Source: Palsa-883 sp963847615 (GTDB lineage: Bacteria > Pseudomonadota > Alphaproteobacteria > Acetobacterales > Acetobacteraceae). From it: DNA of 64,000 bases. Each line of letters starts with the position of its first letter. The stretch's first letter is position 1. Positions 28,181 through 36,629 of the stretch are shown one piece after another. A program made the position numbers and the translations under genes. Below the pieces are notes generated by a model, which ran no database searches, was not told the origin of the DNA, and saw only the letters and a program-made list of their open reading frames with translations. The stretch spans positions 675,038 to 739,037 of the forward strand of contig CAWKAN010000020.1 of NCBI GenBank assembly GCA_963847615.1, given 5' to 3'.

Positions 28181-29479
28181 ATGCATCTGGCATTTTCGCT
28201 GATCGGCTCGTTCGGCATCTTCCTGGCGCTGCTGGCCGCCGGTATGGCGGTGCCGTTCGCCATCGCCGTGCCGGGCGTGGTCTACCTGCTGCTGCAGCAC
28301 GGGCTGGTGTCGTTGAAAGGCATCGGCCTGGTCACCTGGGGCAGCATGAACAGCTTCACGCTGACCGCGATCCCGCTGTTCGTGCTGATGGCGGAACTGA
28401 TGCAGCGCTCCGGGTTGTCGTTCCGCATCTATCGCGGGCTGGCCAAGCTGGTCTCGGGGCTGCCGGGCGGGCTGTTGCAGACCAACATCGTCGGCTGCGC
28501 GCTGTTCGCGGCGATCTCCGGCTCGTCGGTCGCCACCGCGGCCTCGATCGGCGGCGTGGCGCTGCCGCAACTGATCCAGCGCAACTATGACAAGCGGTTG
28601 TCAGCCGGTTCGCTGGCGGCCGGCGGCACGCTGGGCATCCTGTTCCCGCCATCGATCGCCATGATCATCTACGGCTCGTTCACCGAGACCTCGGTCGCCA
28701 AGCTGTTCATGGCCGGGGTGATCCCCGGCTTCATGCTGACCGGGATGTTCATGACCTATATCGGCGTCCGCTCGAAGCTCGGCGGGCGCGGGTTGCACGC
28801 CGCGGGCGAGCACGGGACCGCCGGCACGGTGCTCGGCGCGATTGCCGATATCGTCCCGTTCGCGTTCCTGATCGGCGGCATCATGGGCAGCATCTATGCC
28901 GGCGTGGCGACGCCGACCGAGGCGGCCTCCGGCGGCTGCCTGTTCGCGCTGCTCCTGTGCCTGGTCTGGGGCGACATGACCTGGCCGATCCTGGTGGTCG
29001 CGATGCACCGCACGATCGCCATCGTCGGCAACCTGATGTTCATCATCTACGCAGCCTACATCTACGCCTATGCGATCGGCGTTGCCGGCGTGGGGGAGAC
29101 GGTGACCGCCTGGCTGGTGGGACTTAATCTGACCCATCTGCAGTTCTTCGCCGCGCTGTTCGTGCTCTACACCGTGCTGGGCTGCCTGGTGGAAAGCATT
29201 GGCATGATCGTCATCACCGTGCCGCTGCTCTACCCGGTGCTGGCAAAATATGGCATCGATCCGATCTGGTTCGGCGTGATCCTGGTGATGTATGTCGAAC
29301 TGGGACAGATCTCGCCGCCGATCGGCATCAACCTGTTCGTCATCCAGAGCATCTGGAAAGGCGAACTGAGCGACGTCGTGCTGGGCACCATCCCATTCCA
29401 CGTCATCATGTTCGGGCTGCTGTTCCTGCTGATGCTGTTCCCGCAACTCGCCCTCTGGCTGCCGGCGCAGATGAACTGA
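28181..29479 (+). CDS. dctM: TRAP transporter large permease DctM-like
   Basis: 432 residues, about 12 hydrophobic segments. Family landmarks: GLPGGLLQTNIVGCALFAAI, SGSSVATAASIGGVALPQL, AGGTLGILFPPSIAMIIYGS and EASGGCLFALL-like text near residue 245, with VELGQISPPIGINLFVIQ near the end. It is the ion-coupled transport subunit of the operon. Confidence 0.93.
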   Translation: MHLAFSLIGSFGIFLALLAAGMAVPFAIAVPGVVYLLLQHGLVSLKGIGLVTWGSMNSFTLTAIPLFVLMAELMQRSGLSFRIYRGLAKLVSGLPGGLLQTNIVGCALFAAISGSSVATAASIGGVALPQLIQRNYDKRLSAGSLAAGGTLGILFPPSIAMIIYGSFTETSVAKLFMAGVIPGFMLTGMFMTYIGVRSKLGGRGLHAAGEHGTAGTVLGAIADIVPFAFLIGGIMGSIYAGVATPTEAASGGCLFALLLCLVWGDMTWPILVVAMHRTIAIVGNLMFIIYAAYIYAYAIGVAGVGETVTAWLVGLNLTHLQFFAALFVLYTVLGCLVESIGMIVITVPLLYPVLAKYGIDPIWFGVILVMYVELGQISPPIGINLFVIQSIWKGELSDVVLGTIPFHVIMFGLLFLLMLFPQLALWLPAQMN

Positions 29480-29612
29480 CCGCAGGGTCATTGCGTGACG
29501 CAGGAAGGTCAGGGCTCCGCCGTGAAACCCGCCGGGGGGCAAAGCTCCCCTGGCGGGGCCTGGGGCGGAGCTCCGGCCTTGCTTGCTTCACACGATGGCG
29601 GCTGGCTGATGA

Positions 29613-29780
29613 TCAGGCGGTGGTGTTCAGTGCGCGCTGTGGCCCCGAGGATTCCTGTGCGGTGGCCGCGCTGGACTCGGTTGCATCGTTGTCGTGGTCA
29701 CCGTCGGCGGGTTTGGCCACCGGCGGGGTTTGTTGGGACTGGGCGGGCGGCTGGCTGCTCACAGGGCTGATCGTGCTCAT
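29613..29780 (-). CDS. Small 55-residue protein ending ALNTTA, paralogue of 31654-31868
   Basis: ATG at 29778-29780 with GGAG ten bases upstream. The sequence is polar: Ser/Pro/Gln-rich first half (MSTISPVSSQPPAQSQQTPP), then PADGDHDNDATESS and a conserved-looking end RALNTTA. The frameshifted ORF at 31654-31868 has the same plan (PAD...DHEHDSS...RHALNVTV). A leader about 100 bases upstream (GTTTCAGCAAC, minus strand) is also shared. No known family; intrinsically disordered by composition. Confidence 0.5.
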   Translation of the reverse strand: MSTISPVSSQPPAQSQQTPPVAKPADGDHDNDATESSAATAQESSGPQRALNTTA

Positions 29781-29892
29781 CGGACTGACTCCGCTGGTTG
29801 GGTTGTCCGGCGTTTTGCCGATGGTGGGACCTTGGAACCCCGCTGGGCCAAGTCTCGCCTGCGCAGTATTGCCGCAGGATGTTGCTGAAACC

Positions 29893-30185
29893 CTAAGGCG
29901 AGACCCGACAGTTACCCCATTCGGGCGCCGTCGCGCTGCTTGGTTGCCAGGGTGATCGCCGCATCGTCCGACGGAATGATGGTCGCGCCTGCCGATTGTG
30001 AAGGCGGGCCTGCCGCGGCGTGGACCAATCCGCGGCCGCCCTGGTCCAGTCATCCCGTTCGACCGCGCCGACTGGCTTGGCGCCCCGCCCATCGGCCGCG
30101 GGCCGGCGAGGTTGGTCGAATGCAGACATCGTCGTGTGCCCGAGCCTGCACATGTCCCGATTGCCGTCGGTTGCGATGCCTACCA
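29893..30185 (-). pseudogene. Remnant of the 3' end of an N-carbamoyl-D-amino-acid hydrolase gene
   Basis: The minus-strand frame reads IATDGNRDMCRLGHTTMSAF then DQPRRPAADGRG. The full gene at 31846-33006 has ITADCNLEMCTLGRTTIFAF then DKHRRPEAYGRI. Only this C-terminal piece exists here, without an upstream catalytic domain. It precedes the small gene at 29613, just as the full copy precedes the paralogous small gene at 31654. Confidence 0.6.
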
Positions 30186-30199
30186 GCGGCCCGAATGGC

Positions 30200-30338
30200 G
30201 GCCCGACCCGGCGGTGTTGGGCTGTCGGGATGAGGCTTGGTTAGGTGCGCAGCCGCCCCGCCAACTCCCCGGGCAGCCCCGGGCGCGATACCGTCGGTCG
30301 GAACGATGGAAGGGTCATCACTTCGGGCCGTCGGTATC
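30200..30338. repeat. Dispersed repeat (family B) with terminal 52-base palindrome, copy 1
   Basis: About 137 bases are shared with 63864-64000. The last part (30287-30338) is a near-perfect palindrome: GATACCGTCGGTCGGAACGA, then GATGGAAGGGTCATC at the centre, then the inverted arm ending CCGTCGGTATC. No coding capacity. An IS630 element sits immediately beside it. Confidence 0.75.
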
Positions 30339-30341
30339 ATA

Positions 30342-31497
30342 TACCCCTCTGCCTACGGAGGTTGGGACTTCGGTGCTCCGATGAAACGGAAGTGATCCGT
30401 GATCAGCGACGTGAGTTGCTCGCGGTAACTGCCGAGGTTGCGGAAGAACCCATCGATCGCCGCCTTGAAGCCGGCGAAGGTCGGATAGTATTCATTCCAA
30501 AGCGTGGTCTTCTTGAGAAGCCACCACAGCCGCTCGATCAAGTTGAGATTTGGCGAATAGGGCGGCAGAAACACCAACCGGACGCGGCAAGCTTCGCTGG
30601 ACAGGTACACCTTGACTGCCGCCGAACGATTATAGCTCGCATTGTCGAGCACGACGTTAATGGCCGTCGCGGTCGGATGGCGCGCCGCCAGTGTCTCGAA
30701 CAGCGCGATCATGGCCTCGCTGGTAATCTTCTCGGCCTCGAGAATGCACCACCTCGCGATCCGGCCAGCTCAACGCACCATTGATGTTGACGTTGACCCG
30801 ACCATGGTTGCTCTTCAGCTCGCGCGTGACCCCACGCCGGATCCAGCCGAACCCCGGACGGGCCGTGTAGGACGGGTGCATGCCGTCAACAAAATACAGC
30901 GGATTGTCGGCATTCGCCTGCGCCATCAAGGGCAGAAGCGTCTGTTTGGCGAACTGCTCCTGCACCGCGGCGTCGGCCCCCCGCCTTCGCAGGGGCAGGC
31001 TTGGCCGGCACACATTTCGGCTTCTTGTAGACGAAATTCAACCGCTTCAGCAGCTTGGTCATGGCGTTCGGCGTGTACTCCACCTCGAACGTCCGCTGCA
31101 CGAACTCGCACACCTCCTTCGACCTCATATAGAGATGAGCGTCCAATTCGGTCTTCAGCGCATCGAGCTGTGCCTCGCTCAATGCCGGGTCGCTGCCTTC
31201 GTAGTTCAGCCGCTCCAGCCCGGCGACGCCGGCGGTCTCATACAGCCGACGGTGCCCGCGCACCGTCTCGGCGTCGATGAACAGCACATCCGCCACCCGC
31301 TCCGCTGCCCAGCCGTCGTCCAGCAACAGCAGCGCGTTCATCCGCCGATGAACCGGGCTCGGCGTGTGACGGCGCATCATCCGAAGCAGGTGCGCCCGGT
31401 CCGCTGGGGTGAGAATCGATCCGCTCATGGCGAGCATCGAGTAGGCCGAATTCGGGCAGTCAAGGGGGGGCGGGCAGATTTTCTCGGATTCGGGGTA
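30342..31497 (-). mobile_element. IS630-family insertion sequence, about 1.16 kb
   Basis: Bounded by TA dinucleotides (30340-30341 and 31498-31499), the IS630 target duplication. Both ends read TACCCC inward (TATACCCCTCTG on the left, TATACCCCGAATCC on the reverse complement of the right). It contains the transposase gene 30353-31437. The terminal repeats are short and imperfect, so the ends are approximate. It lies between two palindromic dispersed repeats and between the two N-carbamoylase-end copies. Confidence 0.75.
30353..31437 (-). pseudogene. IS630-family transposase, two frameshifts
   Basis: Segment 1 (from MLAMSGSILTPADRAHLLRM) carries two helix-turn-helix-like regions (GWAAERVADVLFIDAETVRG, YTPNAMTKLLKRLNFVYKKP). 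Segment 2 has the first catalytic Asp in LYFVDGMHPSYTARPGFGW. Segment 3 has the second in INVVLDNASYNRSAAV and the Glu in LPPYSPNLNLIERLWWLLKK, completing DDE. Frameshifts are near 30990, in a GGGGGG run, and near 30745. The second segment boundary restores a continuous family sequence, so indel errors or recent inactivation are both possible. Confidence 0.85.
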
Positions 31498-31654
31498 TAC
31501 CAGGTAGCGAAAGGATTGACCCACCGGCACCGCACCACGTCATGGCCGGCGGAGGCCGGCCATCCACGGGGTCCTTGCTGGCAACAGAAAAGTCGTGGAT
31601 GGCCGGCCTCCGCCGGCCATGACGGCGAAGAGTAACCGTTTCGCTACCTGGTAT
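31497..31654. repeat. Dispersed inverted repeat (family A), copy 2, with 31-base perfect hairpin arms
   Basis: Termini ATACCAGGTAGCGAAA (31497-31512) and its exact inverse (31639-31654). Inside, 31538-31568 and 31594-31624 are exact 31-base reverse complements built on CGTCATGGCCGGCGGAGGCC. The whole unit can fold into one hairpin. The same core recurs at 37.9, 44.9, 48.0 and 53.0 kb. Confidence 0.85.
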
Positions 31655-31868
31655 CAGACCGTCACGTTCAGTGCATGCCGTGGGTTTGCCGCGTCAGGTG
31701 CCCCCGCCGGGCCGGTATCAGGCTGGTCGTCGGCGTGATGATGGCTGCTGTCGTGCTCATGGTCGCGACCGCGGCCGTGCTCGTTGGGACGGTCGGCCGG
31801 CGCGACCGCCGGTGACGCCGGGCGGGTGTAGGTCGGGGGAGATGGTCAAGTGGACCGATGCTGTTCAT
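31654..31868 (-). pseudogene. Small protein paralogue ending ALNVTV, one frameshift at a CCCCC run
   Basis: Starts MNSIGPLDHL at 31866-31868. After the CCCCC run (near 31838) the reading frame shifts and continues TRPASPAVAPADRPNEHG, DHEHDSSHHHADD and NPRHALNVTV to the stop at 31654-31656. The plan matches the 55-residue gene at 29613-29780. His/Asp clusters suggest metal binding at most. The stop lies inside the end of the neighbouring palindromic repeat. Confidence 0.45.
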
Positions 31869-33006
31869 CGGACCTGCTCCACAAGCGCGATACGTGGCGT
31901 ATCGCCGATGACCTGCCCGTGGCGGGCAAGGTCTGATCGCTCAGTGTCGCCGAAAACAGTTGCTGAAACGTTAACGCCGCCGCTGCCGCGCGCTTGCCCC
32001 GTTCTAGTCCGCGGCCGGTCCGCCCCACACCGCGGGCTGGACCGCACCCACCTGCGCCGGTGATCCGCCCATAGGCCTCGGGCCGGCGATGCTTGTCGAA
32101 CGCGAAGATCGTCGTCCGTCCCAGCGTGCACATCTCCAGATTGCAGTCGGCGGTGATCAGTTCGTCGTCCCAGCTCGTCGCCATGGCGATGATTTCGCCC
32201 TGCGGATTGACGATGATCGAATGGCCGAACAGCTCGCAGCCGTCCTCGATGCCCGCCTTGGCCGTCGCCACCGCGAAGCAGGCGTTCTGGTAGCAGCCGG
32301 CCTGGATCGACAGATGCGAGTGGAACACCCGCAGGTGGTGCGCCTCGAACCCGCCGGCCTCCATGTTCAGGCTCGGCGTGTTGTAGCCCAGCATCACCAG
32401 TTCGACGCTCTGCAGCCCGAGCACGCGCCACGCCTCCGGCCAGCGGCGATCGTTGCAGATCATCATCCCCATGTTGATGCCGCGCAGCGTCGCCCATCGG
32501 CGCGCGCATCACCGGGAAGCCGAGGTTGCCGACCTCGAAATAGCGCTTCTCCAGGTGCTGCACCGTGCGGCTTGCGGATCGAACTCGGCGTGCCCGGGCA
32601 GGTGCACCTTGCGGTATTTCAGCATGATGTCGCCGTCCGGGTTCACCAGGATCGCGGTGTTGAACCGCCGTTTCTGCACCGTGCCGGTCGCGTCCGTCTC
32701 ATGCGCGATCTCGGCGTAGCCCAGATGAAAGCCGATGCCGTATTTGCGCGCCGCGGCGAACAGCGGCGCGGTGTCGTTCGACGGCATCGCGGTCTCGAAC
32801 CAATGGTCCGCCTCGGCAATGTCGGCATGGTAGTGGCGCGGGAAGAAGGTGGTCAGCGCCAGTTCGGGGAACACCACCAGCTCCACGCCGCGCCGGTGCG
32901 CGTGCTCCATCAGCCGGACCATGCGCGCGACCGCGACCTCGCGCGGCTCGGCCTGCTGGATCGGCCCAAGCTGGGCGGCGGCGACGGTGAGGCTGCGTGC
33001 GGTCAC
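31846..33006 (-). pseudogene. N-carbamoyl-D-amino-acid hydrolase (nitrilase superfamily), two frameshifts
   Basis: The nitrilase catalytic triad is intact: Glu in LVVFPELALTTFFPR, Lys in LKYRKVHLPGHAEF and Cys in MMICNDRRWPEAWRV. The details (YNTPSLNMEAGG, GHSIIVNPQGEIIAMATSWDDE) match N-carbamoyl-D-amino-acid amidohydrolase. Start is a GTG at 33004-33006 overlapping the upstream stop (GTGA). Frameshifts lie near 32560 (a G missing from what should be CGGGTG) and near 32500. The tail beyond about 31960 is not conserved. The enzyme turns N-carbamoyl-D-amino acids into D-amino acids, ammonia and CO2, fitting the neighbouring amidohydrolase gene. Confidence 0.85.
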
Positions 33007-33425
33007 TGGACTTGCTCCAGAATCAGGCGTGGGACGAGTTGCACCGTCACTTCATGCCGCCGGCCGCCGTCCGTCAATCGGCTGACGTAGCGCACCATGC
33101 GGGGGATCGGCGTGCCTTGCGGCAGGGCGTGCGGATCGAACCCGGTCAGCGTCGCCTCGCAGACGAAGCGGAACGCGATGTAGCCGCCCGCCACGGTGCG
33201 GATGCCGGCCAGGCGCGTGGTGTCCGGCATCCTGAAGTGGCCGACCAGGCTGGCCTGCACCAGCGCGAGCGTGCGTGGATCGGTGCAGTCCGGCGGCGTG
33301 ACGGTGCGATGCGCAGTCGACGACCGTGCCGCCGGCGATCAGCCCGAGCACAACAACACCGATGCCGGCCGGCCAGCGCCAGCCGAGTCGCCGCCGTCGA
33401 TCCGGCGGCAGATCGCTCAGCGTGG
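33003..33425 (-). pseudogene. Small membrane-anchored protein of unknown function, one frameshift
   Basis: First frame: PPDRRRRLGWRWPAGIGVVV then LGLIAGGTVVDCAS, a basic cytoplasmic end and one membrane helix. After a frameshift near 33305 the second frame reads TVTPPDCTDPRTLALVQASL, IRTVAGGYIAFRFVCEATL and ends at 33003. No clear ATG start is visible; the coding limit near 33425 abuts the amidohydrolase stop. The final stop overlaps the GTG of the N-carbamoylase. No family recognised. Confidence 0.45.
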
Positions 33426-33430
33426 GCCGC

Positions 33431-34795
33431 TCAGCACGTCATGCGCCGGACGAAGCGCCCGTCGCCCGGCCGCGCCAGCACCTGCGCGCCGTCCCAGATC
33501 AGCCGCCCGCGCTGCAGCGTCGCGGCAACGCGCGCGCGCATCCGCCTGCCGTGATACGGCGACCAGCGCAGCTCTGGCCGATCGACGATGGCGGCTTCGT
33601 CGAACGTGAAATCGCCGCGCTCCAGCACGCAGAGATCGGCGTCGGCGCCGACGCGCAGCGCGCCCTTGCGCGGCCACAGCCCGTGCAGCTTCGCGCTGAA
33701 CGCTCGGCGCAATAGGTCGCCATCAGCATCGGCGGCAGGCCGCGCTCGTCGAGCAGGGTGAACATCAGCGCGGCAAAGCTTTGCAGCCCGGTCAGACCCG
33801 GCGCCGCAGGCGAAGATGTCGGGCAGCACCTTGCGCGCCAGCGGCCAGGGCGCGTGATCGGTGGAGATATAGGCGATCCTGTCCTCGGCCAGCGCCGCCC
33901 ACATGCGTTCCACCTCGGCAGCCGTGCGGAACGGCGGGTTGCATTTGCCGCGCCCGCCCAGGCGCACCAGGTCATCCTCGGTCATGCACAGATACTGGAT
34001 GCACGCCTCGCCGGTCGCCTGCATGCCCATGCCGCGGAATGTCGCGGCGAGGTCGAAGCCGCGCGCCAGCGAGGAATGCGCGATGTGCACATGCGCGCCG
34101 GTCTGCAGGCCGATCTCGAAGATCTCCAGATCTGCCATGGTCTCCGCCAGCGGCGGGCGGGTGCGGCAATGCATGATGGGTTCGGTCTGCCCGGCCGCGC
34201 GCGCCTGTGCGGTCAGCCGCTCGACCAGTTCCTGGTCCTCGTTGTGCACGGCGACCGGCAGGCCGGTGCGCGCGATCGCCGCGAACGCCTCGACCATCGT
34301 CGGATGATCGATGCGCGGAAAGCGCACCGCGTCATATTCATAGGTGGACAGCTTGAACGCCGAGATGCCGCCGGCGGCGAGCTCGGGGATCGCGGCGACG
34401 CCGCCGGTCTTCAGGATCGTGCCGTACAGCGCCATGTCGACATGCGCGGTGCGTTCCACCCAGCCGATCTTCTCGGCGAGCCTGGCCGCATCGGTCACCG
34501 GGTGCGGCACGTCGTACGGCATGTCGACGCAGGTGGTTACGCCGCCTGCCGCGGCGCTGCGCGTGGCGCCCTCGATGCCCGCCCAGCCGATTGCGGACGA
34601 GGTGTGCATGTGCCCGTCGACCAGACCCGGCAGGACCAGCCTGCCACGATGATCGAGCGTCTCTGCCGCCGGCGGCGGCGCGCCCTGGCCGATCGCGGCG
34701 ATGCTCTCGCCGCGCACCGCGACATAGCCGTCGCGCAGCACGCGATCAGTGCCGACAAGGTCGCCGATGATCACGCGGTCAAATGCATGTGACAC
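33431..34795 (-). pseudogene. Dihydropyrimidinase/allantoinase-like cyclic amidohydrolase, two compensating frameshifts
   Basis: Starts MSHAFDRVIIGDLVGTDRVL with the metal motif LPGLVDGHMHTSS and later AHVHIAHSS, GRGKCNPPFR and ISTDHAPW, matching cyclic amidohydrolases (hydantoinase, allantoinase). Between about 33797 and 33712 the open frame is locally shifted; the neighbouring frame reads LTGLQSFAALMFTLLDERGL there, which is the expected family sequence. The ORF is therefore open but wrong over about 28 codons, a signature of paired indel errors. With the N-carbamoylase next to it, ring opening followed by decarbamoylation of hydantoins is the likely pathway. Confidence 0.85.
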
Positions 34796-34956
34796 TTATA
34801 TATGGACTCCCCTGGGCGCGTCGGCATGGCGCGTCTTGTCACGATGTCCGCCAAACCCCTCCGACACGCGCCGCTTGCCGTTACGCCGGCGCGATCCTAC
34901 GAAGGACCAGTGAAAGGCTAGACCGCGCACGCGCGGACGCCAACCGGAGGATGCGC

Positions 34957-36458
34957 ATGAGACTGCACGACGTCAGGGTTCACCCGTCGAAGGACAACCT
35001 GAAGCGCGAGGACCAGCTTGCGTGGAAGATCGCCGCCGTCGCCGCCGACAAGGTCGCGGTGGACAAGGACGTGACGGAGATGATCGTCAACCGGATCATC
35101 GACAACGCCGCGGTGGCGATCGCGGCGATCAACCGGCATTCCGGCGGTCTCCGCGCGCGGCATGGCGCTGGGCCACGCGCGCAAGGACGGCGCGACGGTG
35201 TTCGGCGTGGCCTCCACCAAGCGGGTCAGCCCGGAATACGCCGCCTGGGCGAACGGCACCGCGGTGCGCGAGCTCGACATGCACGACACCTTCCTCGCGG
35301 CCGACTATTCGCATCCCGGCGACAACATCCCGCCGATCCTCGCGGTGGCGCAGACCATGGGCAGATCCGGTCGCGACCTGCTGCGCGGCATCGCCACCGG
35401 CTACGAGATCCACATCAACCTGGTGCGCGCGATCTCGCTGCACAAGCACCGGATCGACCACATCATGCACCTCTGCCCGGGCGCAGGCCGCCGGCATCGG
35501 CACGTTGCTGCGGCTGCCGGCGGAAACGATCTACCAGGCGGTGCAGCAGGCGGTGCATGTCAGCGTCACCACGCGCCAGTCGCGCAAGGGGGAGATCAGC
35601 TCGTGGAAAGCCTATGCCCCCGCGCACGCCGGCAAGCTGGCGGTCGAGGCGGTGGATCGGGTGATGCGCGGCGAGGGCGCGCCAAGCCCGATCTATGAAG
35701 GCGAGGACAGCGTGATCGCCTGGGTGCTCGACGGCAAGGATGCGCACTACCAGGTGCCGCTGCCGGTACCGGGCGAATCGAAGCGCGCGATCCTCGACAG
35801 CTTCACCAAGCAGCACAGCGCGGAATACCAGTCGCAGGCGCTGATCGACCTGGCGTTCCGCATGCGCGGGAAGCTCGCCGATCTTGAGGACGTGGAACGG
35901 ATCGTGATCCACACCAGCCACCACACCCACGCGGTGATCGGCACCGGGGCCAACGATCCGCAAAAGATGGATCCGAAGGCGTCGCGCGAGACGCTGGACC
36001 ACTCGATCATGTATATTTTTGCCGTCGCCCTGCAGGACGGGCGCTGGCATCACGTCGACAGCTACGCGCCCCGCCGCGCCGGGCGGGCCGACACGGTCCG
36101 GCTGTGGCACAAGATCGAAACCCGCGAGGACCCAGAGTGGGAGCGCCGCTACTTGTCCACCGATCCGAACGAGATCGCCTTCGGCGGCCGGGTGGAGATC
36201 TTCCTGCGCGACGGCGCGACGCTGGTCGACGAGCTGGCGGTGGCCAACGCGCATCCGCTGGGCGCGAAGCCGTTCAAGCGTCCGGACTACATCAACAAGT
36301 TCCGCACGCTGACCGACGGCATCCTGTCCGCGCGCGAGGCGAACCGCTTTCTCGAGGTGGCGCAGGAGCTGCCGCGGCTGACCGCGGCACAACTGCCGTT
36401 GTTGAACATCGCGTTGCCGGCCGGGGCGTTGGCGGTCGGCAAGCCGGGGATCTTCTGA
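34957..36458 (+). pseudogene. prpD: 2-methylcitrate dehydratase, MmgE/PrpD family, two frameshifts
   Basis: Starts MRLHDVRVHPSKDNLKREDQ with GGAGG seven bases upstream. Frame 1 to NRIIDNAAVAIAAINRHS; shift near 35145; frame 2 MALGHARKDGATVFGVASTK to HKHRIDHIMHL; shift near 35475 at a GGG run; frame 3 AAGIGTLLRLPAETIYQAVQ to the stop. Joined length about 500 residues, as expected for PrpD. It dehydrates 2-methylcitrate in the methylcitrate cycle of propionyl-CoA oxidation. prpC follows after a repeat-bearing gap of 171 bases. Probably intact in the organism. Confidence 0.88.
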
Positions 36459-36469
36459 ATTCGCGCGCG

Positions 36470-36592
36470 TGGTACACCTCTCCCGCTTGCGGGAGAGGTC
36501 GCGGCGCGTAGCGACGCGGGTGAGGGCCTTCGCGCACGACCAGCCTCACCCGGCGCTTCGCGCCGACCTCTCCCGCAAGCGGGAGAGGTATA
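36470..36592. repeat. Dispersed hairpin repeat (family C), copy 1
   Basis: Two stem-loops of the type ACCTCTCCCGC...GCGGGAGAGGT flank GCGACGCGGGTGAGG and CCTCACCCGGCGCTTCGCGC. Further copies lie at 42566-42620 and 54370-54503. This is a common intergenic repeat type in high-GC proteobacteria, here between prpD and prpC. Confidence 0.8.
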
Positions 36593-36629
36593 ACATGGGT
36601 CCGACCGCAACGACCACGAGGAGCATACC

